Source: JABHHG01 sp964419445 (GTDB lineage Bacteria > Fidelibacterota > Marinisomatia > SCGC-AAA003-L08 > D37C17). Taken from it: a DNA stretch of 61,110 bases. The position numbers were made by a program, and so were the translations under genes. Below, one piece after another: positions 17,496-26,216 of the stretch. Position 1 is the stretch's first letter. Each line of letters starts with the position of its first letter. The stretch covers positions 1-61,110 of the forward strand of contig CAYQPE010000002.1 of the NCBI GenBank assembly GCA_964419445.1. The letters are read 5' to 3'. Below the pieces are notes generated by a model. That model ran no database searches and was not told where the DNA came from. It worked only from the letters and a program-made list of their open reading frames with translations.

Positions 17496-19134
17496 AATTG
17501 GTTCGTCTGTAGATACTTGGAACAAGGAAAAGTCTGATTCCTTTAAGTCTGAGTTTACTACACTAATTGATTCTTTTAATAAAGATCGCGAAAAAATAAA
17601 AGAATGCGGAGGTGCAATTGCCATCGAAAAACAGCATGCCAAGGGGCGATTGACAGCTCGTGAAAGAATCTCACAATTAATTGATACAAATACTAAATTT
17701 TTCGAACTTGGGCTGTTTGCTGCCTATGGTATGTATAAAGAATATGGTTCACCGCCTGCTTCTGGAACCATTATAGGGTTGGGTAAAATATCAAATCAAG
17801 AATGCATGATTGTTGCCAACGATGCTACTGTAAAGGCAGGCGCATATTTTGAGGTGACCTTAAAGAAAACTCTTAGGGCGCAAGAAATTGCAATGGAAAA
17901 TAATATCCCTATAGTTTATCTTGTTGACTCTGCAGGTGTATTTTTACCTCTTCAAGATCAAGTTTTTCCTGATGAAGGGCACTTTGGTAAAATATTTTAT
18001 AATAATGCTCGAATGTCTTCCATGGGGATTCCTCAAATTGCATGTGTAATGGGTCCATGTGTTGCTGGAGGTGCCTATCTTCCTGTTATGTGTGATAAGT
18101 ATATTATTGTCGATGGCGCTAGTATGTTTTTAGCGGGTCCCGCACTTGTAAAGGCAGCAATTGGTCAGGAGATTGACCAAGAAACATTAGGTGGTGCAAC
18201 AACCCACAGTGCAATTAGTGGAACTGCAGATTACCATGAAGCTGATGATGTATTAGCACTAGAGCGAATTAAAAAAATTATTGATCATATCAACCTCCCT
18301 CAAGAAAAAGCATTTCGTACATCAGATGTGTTAAATCCCCAATTTCATCAAAATGAATTAGATATGATTTTTTCCCCTGAAAATTCAGGTCAATATGATG
18401 TGAATGAGATTTTATCAAGAATTGTAGATGATAGCAATTTTGAAGAATATAAAAGTACCCATGGGAAAACGCTGGTATGTGGTAGTGCAAAAATTGGTGG
18501 AATTAGTCTGGGAATTGTTGCAAACCAACGAAACATCCTCCGAACTGAAACCGGTGAAATGCAAATGGGTGGAGTAATATATTCTGATTCTGCAGATAAG
18601 GCTGCACGATTTATTATGAATTGCAATCAAGATAGAATCCCGTTAATATTTATTCATGATGTAAATGGATTTATGGTTGGAAAGGATGCTGAATGGGGTG
18701 GGATTGCTAAAGATGGTGCCAAACTAGTTAATGCAGTGGCTAATTCAGTTGTGCCTAAAATAACATTGGTAATTGGTGGTAGCTATGGTGCAGGAAACTA
18801 TGCATTGTCTGGCCGTGCATATAAACCACGATTTATGTTTGCATGGCCTTCTGCAAAAATTGCGGTAATGGGGGGAGCACAGGCTGCAAAAACATTATCA
18901 CAAATTAAGTTAGCAAAAATGGGCGATGTTGATGAATCTGTAAAAACACAAATTTATGAAGAAATAAAAGCTAGTTATGACGAACAATCTGATCCTCGCT
19001 ATGCTGCTGCTCGAATGTGGATTGATGAAATTATTAATCCAGAGGATACTAGAGAAACATTAATACGGGCATTAGAGGTTGTTAATCATCAGACAAAAAT
19101 TGAAACACCAAACTTTGGAGTCCTACAAGTATGA
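17488..19134 (+). CDS. Acyl-CoA carboxylase beta subunit (PccB/MccB/AtuC type)
   Basis: A 548-residue biotin-dependent carboxyltransferase that transfers CO2 from biotin to an acyl-CoA. It carries HAKGRLTARERI near residue 43, VDSAGVFLPLQDQVFPDEGH near residue 147, and the second crotonase half with FIHDVNGFMVGKDAE near residue 390 and GGSYGAGNYALSGRAY near residue 430. VFLPLQDQVFPDE is characteristic of methylcrotonyl/geranyl-CoA carboxylase beta chains rather than propionyl-CoA ones. The frame stays open to an earlier TTG, but the GTG after GAGG gives a normal N-terminus. It overlaps accA by 8 bp and the AtuA gene by 4 bp. The biotin-carrying alpha subunit is absent from the window. Confidence 0.9.
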   Translation: MSKIGSSVDTWNKEKSDSFKSEFTTLIDSFNKDREKIKECGGAIAIEKQHAKGRLTARERISQLIDTNTKFFELGLFAAYGMYKEYGSPPASGTIIGLGKISNQECMIVANDATVKAGAYFEVTLKKTLRAQEIAMENNIPIVYLVDSAGVFLPLQDQVFPDEGHFGKIFYNNARMSSMGIPQIACVMGPCVAGGAYLPVMCDKYIIVDGASMFLAGPALVKAAIGQEIDQETLGGATTHSAISGTADYHEADDVLALERIKKIIDHINLPQEKAFRTSDVLNPQFHQNELDMIFSPENSGQYDVNEILSRIVDDSNFEEYKSTHGKTLVCGSAKIGGISLGIVANQRNILRTETGEMQMGGVIYSDSADKAARFIMNCNQDRIPLIFIHDVNGFMVGKDAEWGGIAKDGAKLVNAVANSVVPKITLVIGGSYGAGNYALSGRAYKPRFMFAWPSAKIAVMGGAQAAKTLSQIKLAKMGDVDESVKTQIYEEIKASYDEQSDPRYAAARMWIDEIINPEDTRETLIRALEVVNHQTKIETPNFGVLQV

Positions 19135-20480
19135 GTAAAGTGGTAAGAATAGCAAATGGACAAGGGTTTTGGGGTGATTCTATTGACGCTCCTGTAAATC
19201 TCGTTGAAAAAGGGAATATAGATTACCTCACGTTGGATTATTTAGCTGAAGTTACATTGTCAATTATGCAGCGGCAAAAGCTAAAACGTCCTGATGCTGG
19301 TTACGCTAGAGATTTTGTTGATCTTATTGATAGAATTCTCCCTGATATCATCGAAAAAGATATTAAGGTAATTTCAAATGCCGGTGGGGTTAATCCGGAA
19401 GCCTGTCGGGAAAAACTTCTAGAAATTGCTAAAGAAAAAAATATTGATATAAAAATTGGAATTATCAAAGGTGATGATATTTTTAATGATTTAGATTCAT
19501 TGAATGAATCTGGAATTTCATTTGATAATCTGGAAACAGGTGAATCATTTGAAACCATTAAAGATAAAGTCTATTCAGCCAATGTATATATTGATAGTTT
19601 TTGCATTGCTGATGCCTTACAAGATGGGGCACAAATAGTACTTGCTGGTCGTGTATCAGATCCGGGACTTGCGTTAGGCCCAGCAATATATGAATATGAT
19701 TGGAAACCTAATCAATTAGACTTATTGGCAGCAGGGACATTAGCAGGCCACATTACAGAATGTGGTGCACAATGTACAGGTGGAAATTATTCACGATGGC
19801 AAGAGGTAGAAGATTTAGCGACTATTGGATATCCCATTATTGAAATGAAGGAAAATGGTGAATTTGTAATTACAAAACATGAAGATTCAGGTGGACTTGT
19901 AAACAGATACACAATCGCTGAGCAAATTCTTTATGAAATGGGAAATCCAAAGCATTATATATCACCAGATGTTTGCGTTGATTTTACAACCTTTAAGATT
20001 GATGATGAAGGGCGAAATAGAGTGCGAATTTCAGAGGCAAAAGGCTTAGAGGCTACAAATACATATAAAGTATCCATTAGTTATTTTGCTGGATATAAAG
20101 CAAGTGGTCAACTTACCGTTTCTGGCCCTAATGCCTATGAAAAAGCTCAGTTGATTTCAAAAACTATATGGAAACGCTTAGAAATAGCAGGATGTAATTA
20201 TGAAAAAACAAATACTGAGTATTTAGGCTTATCATCTTGCCATGGAGATATTAATACAATTCCCAATCAGTTGAATGAAGTAGTTTTAAGATTATCTGTT
20301 AAAGATGATGATAAAGATAAAGTTGGTCGGTTTGGGAAAGAGATTGCTCCAGTAATTACCAATGGTCCTCCAGGAGTTACTGGGTTTGCTGGTGGGCGTC
20401 CAAAAGCACAGGAAATAGTGGCATATTGGCCATCATTAATACCTAAATCGGTTATAAATACTAAAGTTGATGTGATATAA
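19131..20480 (+). CDS. AtuA family protein (DUF1446)
   Basis: A 449-residue soluble protein matching the AtuA/DUF1446 family: VVRIANGQGFWGDS at the N-terminus, LDYLAEVTLSIM near residue 30, NAGGVNPEACREKL near residue 80, and GCAQCTGG-like ECGAQCTGGNYS near residue 206. AtuA was named from acyclic terpene utilisation in Pseudomonas and recurs beside acyl-CoA carboxylases of the geranyl-CoA and methylcrotonyl-CoA type. Its catalytic role is not established. The gene overlaps the carboxylase beta gene by 4 bp and the next small gene by one base, so stoichiometric co-translation is likely. In many relatives the small downstream domain is part of the same chain. Confidence 0.85.
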   Translation: MSKVVRIANGQGFWGDSIDAPVNLVEKGNIDYLTLDYLAEVTLSIMQRQKLKRPDAGYARDFVDLIDRILPDIIEKDIKVISNAGGVNPEACREKLLEIAKEKNIDIKIGIIKGDDIFNDLDSLNESGISFDNLETGESFETIKDKVYSANVYIDSFCIADALQDGAQIVLAGRVSDPGLALGPAIYEYDWKPNQLDLLAAGTLAGHITECGAQCTGGNYSRWQEVEDLATIGYPIIEMKENGEFVITKHEDSGGLVNRYTIAEQILYEMGNPKHYISPDVCVDFTTFKIDDEGRNRVRISEAKGLEATNTYKVSISYFAGYKASGQLTVSGPNAYEKAQLISKTIWKRLEIAGCNYEKTNTEYLGLSSCHGDINTIPNQLNEVVLRLSVKDDDKDKVGRFGKEIAPVITNGPPGVTGFAGGRPKAQEIVAYWPSLIPKSVINTKVDVI

Positions 20481-20821
20481 TGAAAATAAAATTAGAAAAA
20501 TTTGCACATGCTCGTTCAGGAGATAAAGGCCCAAATTCAAACGTTGGATTAATTTTTAGACATCCAGATATTTATGAGTGGGCTAAAGAAAATATATCAA
20601 CTTCTGTAGTAAAATCACATTTTGGCAATGTGGTAAATGGGGAAGTCATTCGGTATGAGATGGATAATTTATATGCATTAAATTTCATATTAGGAGATAG
20701 TTTAGGTGGTGGAGGTAGTGAGTCCTTGTTGAATGATGCTCAAGGCAAAACTCATGGTCAAGCATTATTATTAATGGAAGTGGATTTACCAAACCATTTG
20801 ATGGAATTAACTAATGAGTAA
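20480..20821 (+). CDS. AtuA-related small protein (detached AtuA C-terminal domain)
   Basis: A 113-residue protein beginning with a beta strand followed by AHARSGDKGPNSNVGL near residue 9, the hallmark of the C-terminal domain of longer AtuA proteins and of the separate AtuA-related family. A second conserved stretch, GGGGSESLLNDAQGKTHGQ near residue 77, is glycine-rich. The predicted fold is ferredoxin-like (inference). Function is unknown. Its TAATG junction with the AtuA gene and 8-bp overlap with the hydratase gene indicate that the two AtuA parts are made together and probably form one complex. Confidence 0.82.
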   Translation: MKIKLEKFAHARSGDKGPNSNVGLIFRHPDIYEWAKENISTSVVKSHFGNVVNGEVIRYEMDNLYALNFILGDSLGGGGSESLLNDAQGKTHGQALLLMEVDLPNHLMELTNE

Positions 20822-21590
20822 AAATTATACTTTAAATGTGCAAGACGATGGGATTGCATTTTTAACACTTTCACGTAATCCTGTTAATGCTCTTTCTATA
20901 GAATTTATTGATGAACTTTTATCTGTTTTTAAGAAAATAAATAAAGATGCCCAAATCAATATTTTAATAATATCATCTTCAATAAAGCATTTCTGTGCTG
21001 GTGCAGATTTAAAAGAACGTAAAGATTTATCTATTGAGGAAACTGAAAATGTTGTTTCCAATATTGGGCAGTGTTTTTCAGAGTTGGAGAAATTACCATT
21101 TCCAACTATTTCTGCAATACAGGGAAGTGCGTTGGGCGGTGGATTAGAATTAGTACTTGCTTGTGATTTTAGAATTGCTGATGAAAAAGCAATGCTAGGT
21201 TTAACTGAGACTTCATTAGGAATTATTCCAGGTGCTGGCGGTACGCAACGTTTACCCAGATTGATTGGGAAATCTAAAGCAAAATACTGGATATATTCAG
21301 CCCGTAAATTTTCTGCAGAAGAGGCTTTTATTGATGGTGTAGTTGATTTTTTATCACCGGTAGGTGAAGTATTAGAAACAGCTATCGATTTAGCAGACGA
21401 AATTAATCAAAATGCACCACTAGCGATAAAAGCTGCTAAAAAGTCAATTGATGTAGGTATTGATAAAGATTTAACAGAAGCATTAAATCTTGAAAAGCAA
21501 AGCTATAAAACAACGCTCCATTCCAATGATAGAAATGAAGCGTTGAAAGCCTTTGCAGAAAAAAGACCGCCTAAATGGTCAGGGAATTAA
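20814..21590 (+). CDS. Enoyl-CoA hydratase/isomerase family protein
   Basis: A 258-residue crotonase-fold enzyme. It carries HFCAGADLKERKDL near residue 60 (oxyanion hole), GSALGGGLELVLACDFRIA near residue 104 with the second oxyanion glycine, and the catalytic ETSLGIIPGAGGTQRLPR near residue 132 where both usual glutamate positions are visible. It would hydrate a trans-2-enoyl-CoA. Because it closes the cassette with a methylcrotonyl/geranyl-type carboxylase and AtuA, a methylglutaconyl-CoA or isohexenylglutaconyl-CoA hydratase role is plausible (inference), but a general fatty-acid hydratase cannot be excluded. It converges on the cyclophilin gene with a 4-bp overlap. Confidence 0.87.
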   Translation: MSKNYTLNVQDDGIAFLTLSRNPVNALSIEFIDELLSVFKKINKDAQINILIISSSIKHFCAGADLKERKDLSIEETENVVSNIGQCFSELEKLPFPTISAIQGSALGGGLELVLACDFRIADEKAMLGLTETSLGIIPGAGGTQRLPRLIGKSKAKYWIYSARKFSAEEAFIDGVVDFLSPVGEVLETAIDLADEINQNAPLAIKAAKKSIDVGIDKDLTEALNLEKQSYKTTLHSNDRNEALKAFAEKRPPKWSGN

Positions 21591-22081
21591 CCCAGTAATT
21601 CATTCCACATATCAGTTTGTGCACTGATATCAGCATCAAATGCAAATTCACCTTGAATTTCAATTTTCTCGATTAAATCACTCTGTTGAATTGAATCTAC
21701 AATTTTTTGATCATAATCAGAAACAACCTTGCCAAAAACAGTATGGTTATTGTCTAGCCATGGTGTTTCTACATGCGTAATGAAGAATTGACTCCCGTTG
21801 GTTCCTGGACCTGCATTAGCCATAGACAAAATGCCTGGAGTATCATGTTTCAATTCAGGATGAAATTCATCTTTAAATTGATAACCCGGACCACCAGTAC
21901 CTGTACCTAGAGGACACCCACCTTGAATCATAAAATCAGGGATGACTCTGTGAAATGATAAATTGTCATAGTAACCTCGTTTTGCAAGATTGGTGAAATT
22001 TGCAACGGTTAATGGAGTCTTATCTGCGAATAATTCTATGTTTATTTCGCCCTTATTTGTTTTGATTTTTGCTTTTAGCAT
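21587..22081 (-). CDS. Peptidyl-prolyl cis-trans isomerase, cyclophilin type
   Basis: A 164-residue cyclophilin with the active-site segment LSFHRVIPDFMIQGGCP near residue 46 and NGSQFFITHVETPWLDNNHTVFGKV near residues 94-118, including the conserved Arg, Phe, Met and Gln residues. There is no signal peptide, so it should assist prolyl isomerisation in the cytoplasm. An AGGAG Shine-Dalgarno lies before the ATG. It lies downstream of tRNA-Leu on the minus strand with a hairpin between them. Its 3' end overlaps the convergent enoyl-CoA hydratase gene by 4 bp and no terminator is apparent there. Confidence 0.93.
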   Translation of the reverse strand: MLKAKIKTNKGEINIELFADKTPLTVANFTNLAKRGYYDNLSFHRVIPDFMIQGGCPLGTGTGGPGYQFKDEFHPELKHDTPGILSMANAGPGTNGSQFFITHVETPWLDNNHTVFGKVVSDYDQKIVDSIQQSDLIEKIEIQGEFAFDADISAQTDMWNELLG

Positions 22082-22100
22082 ATTTTATCTCCTAATAATT

Positions 22101-22123
22101 AAACCCCTCATGAAAAGGGGTTT
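22101..22123 (-). terminator. Hairpin between tRNA-Leu and the cyclophilin gene
   Basis: AAACCCCT and AGGGGTTT form a perfect 8-bp stem around a 7-base loop, beginning one base after the tRNA-Leu 3' end in minus-strand direction. It is followed by an AT-rich stretch without a continuous T run. It probably trims or terminates the tRNA transcript; partial read-through into the cyclophilin gene is possible. Confidence 0.6.
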
Positions 22124-22124
22124 G

Positions 22125-22208
22125 TACCGAGGGTCGGGCTCGAACCGACACGTCCCGAAGGACACCGGATTTTGAATCCGGCGCGTCTACCAATTTCACC
22201 ACCTCGGC
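22125..22208 (-). tRNA. tRNA-Leu (anticodon CAA)
   Basis: On the minus strand the sequence folds into an 84-nt class II tRNA. The acceptor stem is GCCGAGG with CCTCGGT (a G-T pair at position 1-72), the anticodon stem is CCGGA/TCCGG with loop TTCAAAA, giving anticodon CAA, and there is a long variable arm GTCCTTCGGGAC. The T arm contains GGTTCGAGCCC. The CCA end is not encoded. The long variable arm together with the CAA anticodon identifies a leucine tRNA reading UUG. Confidence 0.96.
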
Positions 22209-22388
22209 AATTTCTGTAAAATCCAGAGTTTAAAATTTACATGTACTCATTCTTTCATTACAATTTATCATTGATGAAAAATAAAAAAACATAAGATTTT
22301 TTATAATTTTACACATGGGATTCATATTCATTCCTCATTATTTTATATACGTTATTTTTCACAAAGAAATCCTTAAAGAGGGCATCAT
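22209..22388. other. Divergent intergenic region between tRNA-Leu and the acyl-CoA synthetase gene
   Basis: This 180-bp AT-rich stretch must hold promoters for tRNA-Leu on the minus strand and for the acyl-CoA synthetase gene on the plus strand. A clear AAGAGG Shine-Dalgarno ends six bases before the synthetase ATG. No convincing -35/-10 pair, operator dyad or riboswitch was recognised. A 63-codon frame in this area overlaps the synthetase start and shows no coding signal. Confidence 0.4.
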
Positions 22389-24221
22389 ATGTCATACTCC
22401 ACAATTTCACAAATGTTTGATGTGGCCACCACAGAAAATCAAACTAAGGTTTTATATTATTATAAAAAAGGCAGTAATTGGGTTGGGCTTACAGGTAGTG
22501 ATGTAAGAGAAACAGTTACTCATTTAACTTTTGCTTTACATGAGCACAATATTGGCAATGGATGTAATGTTTCAATTCTATCTAACAATTCTCCTAGATG
22601 GGCGATGAGCGATTATGGTATTATCTGTTCAGGTGGAGCTACTGTAAGTATTTACCCCACACTTATTGCAAGTCAAATTGAATATATCCTTAATGATTCT
22701 GAATCCAAATTAATTTTCCTTGAAGATCAAGACCAGCTTTCTAAAATAAATGAAATATGGTCTAATTGCCCTCAGCTCAAAAAAGTAATATTAATGGATG
22801 ACTCAGATTGTGGTGAGAATGAAAATGTAATTACGTTTTCTGAATTTTTATCACAGGGCAAAAGTGCCATGGAGTCATCTGATAAATCATTTTCTGATTT
22901 TGTTAGTACTGCACAACCTGACGATTTACTCACTTTAATCTATACATCGGGCACCACAGGAAATCCCAAAGGTGTAATGCTTACCCATGGTAATTTGATC
23001 GCAAATATGGAAGGTATTGGCGATTTAATAAACTTTACTGTAAATGATATCTTCTTATCATTTTTGCCATTGAGTCATGTATTTGAAAGAATGGGCGGAC
23101 ATTTCACGGCTTTTAGTATGGGATGTACGGTTTATTATGCTGAGAATATTGAGAAAGTACCTGAAAATTTACAAGAGGCAAAGCCAACCATTGTATTAAG
23201 CGTACCTCGTTTATATGAAAAAATGCATGCAAGAATAATTGATGGTTTAAAATCTGCACCTTCTGCACGTCAAAAGATTTTTTGGTGGGCGATAGAAGTT
23301 GGAAGAAATTATACTTTATATTCATTGAACAATGAACCCATTCCCTTTATGCTTTCATTAAAACATAAAATTGCAAATAAATTAGTTTATTCTAAAGTAA
23401 AAGAACGAGTTGGTGGAAGATTGCGATTTTTCGTATCAGGTGGTGCACCCCTCTCTCAAGAAATTGGAGAATTTTTCGCCGCAGCCGGGATAACTATTTT
23501 AGAGGGATATGGTCTTACAGAAACAAGTCCGGTACTTTCTGCAAATTCACCTGAAGCCCTTCGATATGGATCAGTTGGAAAACCTTTATTTAATGTAGAG
23601 GTGAAAATTGCTGATGATGGAGAAATTATAGCTAAAGGCCCAAGTATAATGAAAGGCTACTATAATAATCAAGAAGCTACAGATGAAGTCCTTGAAACTG
23701 ATGGATGGTTCCATACGGGTGATATTGGAGAATATGATGGTGATGGTTTTCTAAAGATTACTGATAGAAAGAAAAATATTTTAGTCACTTCTGGTGGTAA
23801 AAATGTTGCTCCAGCACCATTGGAGAATTCACTGATAACATCACCATATATTGAACAAGTTGTTGTTATTGGTGATAAAAAAAGTTTTATTTCTGCGCTC
23901 ATAGTACCTGCCTTTGAGGTAATAAATGAGTATCTTTCCGAAAAAGGAAAAGAAGTTTCATCTGATGCTGCACTGATAGAACATTCAGATGTGATTTCAC
24001 TTATTAGCAAAGAAGTAAATAGTGCTATGGATGAATTTTCAAAATATGAACGTGTTAAAAAGTTTGCATTACTTCCACGGCTATTAACTCTTGAAAATGG
24101 TGAGCTAACTCCAACATTAAAAGTAATTAGAAAAACGGTTCTAGCAAATTTTGCAGAATATGTTGATAATATTTATGAAGATGTAAATAATAAAAATGAA
24201 GAAGAATTTATTGGTGGATAG
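22389..24221 (+). CDS. AMP-dependent long-chain acyl-CoA synthetase (FAA1-like)
   Basis: A 610-residue ANL-superfamily ligase that activates fatty acids to acyl-CoA via an acyl-AMP. It shows the P-loop-like YTSGTTGNPKGVMLTHGN near residue 184, GYGLTETSPVLS near residue 376, GWFHTGDIGEYDGDGFLKI near residue 438 and TDRKKNILVTSGGKNVAP near residue 458, with a catalytic lysine expected in the final domain. The length and the FAA1-type arrangement indicate a long-chain fatty acid substrate. It sits alone at the start of a plus-strand group with purM and gpsA; GpsA and acyl-CoA both feed phospholipid synthesis, so the context is lipid metabolism (inference). Confidence 0.92.
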   Translation: MSYSTISQMFDVATTENQTKVLYYYKKGSNWVGLTGSDVRETVTHLTFALHEHNIGNGCNVSILSNNSPRWAMSDYGIICSGGATVSIYPTLIASQIEYILNDSESKLIFLEDQDQLSKINEIWSNCPQLKKVILMDDSDCGENENVITFSEFLSQGKSAMESSDKSFSDFVSTAQPDDLLTLIYTSGTTGNPKGVMLTHGNLIANMEGIGDLINFTVNDIFLSFLPLSHVFERMGGHFTAFSMGCTVYYAENIEKVPENLQEAKPTIVLSVPRLYEKMHARIIDGLKSAPSARQKIFWWAIEVGRNYTLYSLNNEPIPFMLSLKHKIANKLVYSKVKERVGGRLRFFVSGGAPLSQEIGEFFAAAGITILEGYGLTETSPVLSANSPEALRYGSVGKPLFNVEVKIADDGEIIAKGPSIMKGYYNNQEATDEVLETDGWFHTGDIGEYDGDGFLKITDRKKNILVTSGGKNVAPAPLENSLITSPYIEQVVVIGDKKSFISALIVPAFEVINEYLSEKGKEVSSDAALIEHSDVISLISKEVNSAMDEFSKYERVKKFALLPRLLTLENGELTPTLKVIRKTVLANFAEYVDNIYEDVNNKNEEEFIGG

Positions 24222-24232
24222 GAGAGAGTTTT

Positions 24233-25225
24233 TTGACCACATATAAAGAAGCAGGCGTTGATATTGAAACTGGCGATCAAGCCGTAAAGCGTATTGGTGG
24301 CCTTGTAAAAAATACATTTACACCGAATACATTAACGGATATTGGTGGATTTGGGGGTTGCTTTCAATTTCCCAAAAATGATTACGATGAACCTGTTTTA
24401 GTATCAAGTGCCGATGGTGTTGGTACTAAATTAAAAATTGCATTCTTGTCAGGCAAGCATGATACTGTGGGGCAATGTCTAGTAAACCATTGTGTGAATG
24501 ATATACTTGCTGTTGGAGCACGCCCCATGTTTTTCTTAGATTATTTTGCAACGGGAAAATTAGAAGTTGATGTCCTAGAGGGTGTAGTAAGTGGTTTAGC
24601 AAAAGCATGTAAAGAAAATAATTGCTCACTAATCGGTGGGGAAACTGCTGAAATGCCAGGATTTTATAAGCCTGGTGATTATGATATGAGTGGTACTATA
24701 ATAGGTGTAGTTGATAAAAAATATATGCTTCCAAGTAGAAAAGCAAATTCTGGAGACATATTAATTGGTTTGCCATCAAATGGACTACATACTAATGGAT
24801 ATTCACTTGCAAGAAAAGTGCTTTTAGAAGAATTTGATATTGATGATTGGCATGAAGATTTACAGTCCACTATTGGTGATGCCTTACTAAATATTCACAG
24901 GTCATATCTTAATGTTGCAGATGCAATCTTAGAAAAAAATTGGCTAAAAGGTATTTCACATATTACAGGTGGTGGAATTGTAAACAATACAATGAGAATT
25001 TTGAATGATGGTCAATCTCTTGATACAGACTGGAATGCATGGCCACGGTTAGAAATATTTAATTTAATTAAAAAGTTAGGCAATGTTCCAGAAGATGATA
25101 TGCGTCAAAGTATGAATTTAGGAATTGGGTTGATCTTAATTGTTTCACCCGATGGTGTTGAAGAATGTGAAGCACATTTAGCATCTATAAATGAAACTTA
25201 CTACAAAATAGGAAAAGTAGTATAA
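24233..25225 (+). CDS. purM: Phosphoribosylformylglycinamidine cyclo-ligase (AIR synthetase)
   Basis: PurM closes the imidazole ring, converting FGAM to AIR with ATP, the step after PurL. The 330 residues fit. Characteristic segments are YKEAGVDIETGDQAVKRI at the N-terminus, SADGVGTKLKIAF near residue 62, NHCVNDILAVGARPMFFLDY near residue 84, GETAEMPGFY near residue 139 and ITGGGIVNN near residue 244. The start is TTG, decided by the GGAGAG Shine-Dalgarno seven bases upstream and by the family N-terminus. It lies between lipid genes, away from purL and purE. Confidence 0.96.
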   Translation: MTTYKEAGVDIETGDQAVKRIGGLVKNTFTPNTLTDIGGFGGCFQFPKNDYDEPVLVSSADGVGTKLKIAFLSGKHDTVGQCLVNHCVNDILAVGARPMFFLDYFATGKLEVDVLEGVVSGLAKACKENNCSLIGGETAEMPGFYKPGDYDMSGTIIGVVDKKYMLPSRKANSGDILIGLPSNGLHTNGYSLARKVLLEEFDIDDWHEDLQSTIGDALLNIHRSYLNVADAILEKNWLKGISHITGGGIVNNTMRILNDGQSLDTDWNAWPRLEIFNLIKKLGNVPEDDMRQSMNLGIGLILIVSPDGVEECEAHLASINETYYKIGKVV

Positions 25226-25229
25226 GTTC

Positions 25230-26216
25230 GTGAAAATTGCTGTATTAGGTGCAGGTACTTGGGGTACAGCATTATCTCAAGTGCTTGCTGAAAATGGAAA
25301 TGAGGTGTGGCTTTGGCATTATAATAATAAATCTGCCGAAGAAATGCAAGTTTCACGAAATCATCCAAATTTGAATTCATTCTCATTCCACGAAAATATC
25401 AATATTATATCAGAATTTAGTAGAATACCCGAAAATACACCACTTGTAATTGCAATTCCATCTCACGTTGTAAGAGAAACTTTAACTAAAATGAAAACCT
25501 TCAATCCATCTTTGGTGGTTTGTGCATCAAAAGGAATAGAAAACGATTCTATGCAATTGATGTCAGATGTGATAGTTGAATCTACAGGCTGGAATAATGA
25601 TAGTATAGTGGCGCTATCAGGACCAAGTCATGCTGAAGAAGTATGCAGGAAAATACCAACAGCTATTGTTGCGGCGTGCTCTAACAAAATTAATGCTAAA
25701 TATATCCAACAGCTATTTTCAAACGAATATTTTAGGGTTTATACAAATACAGATATAATTGGTGTAGAAATTGGTGGTGCAGTTAAAAATGTTATAGCCA
25801 TTGCTGGAGGCATTTGCTCTGGACTAAATTTAGGGGACAACACTAAGGCTGCATTGTTAACACGAGGTCTTTGGGAAATTTCACGTCTGGGTGAGTTTTT
25901 AGGTGCAAAAAATGAAACTTTCTTTGGTCTAAGTGGAATAGGAGACTTAATTGTTACTGCTTTTAGTGAACATAGTCGCAACCGTAAAGTCGGTGAGTTG
26001 CTTGCAAAAGGCAATTCCCTTGATGAAGTTTACGGTAAAATGAATATGATTGCAGAAGGAATTAATACTACCAAATCATTATATCAACTTTCCCAAAAGC
26101 ATAATATAAATATGCCGATTTGTGAAGAGACATACAAAGTACTTTTTCTACAAAAACCTCCAATGGATGCAATTAAAGATTTGATGCAACGTGAATTAGT
26201 TGATGAAGTCATTTAA
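25230..26216 (+). CDS. gpsA: Glycerol-3-phosphate dehydrogenase [NAD(P)+]
   Basis: GpsA reduces dihydroxyacetone phosphate to sn-glycerol-3-phosphate, the backbone for phospholipids. The 328-residue protein has the Rossmann motif VLGAGTWGTALSQVL at the N-terminus, LSGPSHAEEV near residue 129, the catalytic-lysine block GGAVKNVIAIAGGICSGL near residue 177 and GLSGIGDLIVTAFSEHSRNR near residue 231. The start is GTG, four bases after purM. It overlaps the start of the downstream secreted protease gene by 14 bp, an odd coupling for a cytoplasmic enzyme and an exported one. Confidence 0.96.
   Translation: MKIAVLGAGTWGTALSQVLAENGNEVWLWHYNNKSAEEMQVSRNHPNLNSFSFHENINIISEFSRIPENTPLVIAIPSHVVRETLTKMKTFNPSLVVCASKGIENDSMQLMSDVIVESTGWNNDSIVALSGPSHAEEVCRKIPTAIVAACSNKINAKYIQQLFSNEYFRVYTNTDIIGVEIGGAVKNVIAIAGGICSGLNLGDNTKAALLTRGLWEISRLGEFLGAKNETFFGLSGIGDLIVTAFSEHSRNRKVGELLAKGNSLDEVYGKMNMIAEGINTTKSLYQLSQKHNINMPICEETYKVLFLQKPPMDAIKDLMQRELVDEVI

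Noticed and set aside
22315..22506. 63-codon plus-strand frame in the tRNA-Leu/acyl-CoA synthetase intergenic region
   Set aside because: It overlaps the real synthetase start in another frame, lacks a ribosome binding site of its own and shows no recognisable domain.
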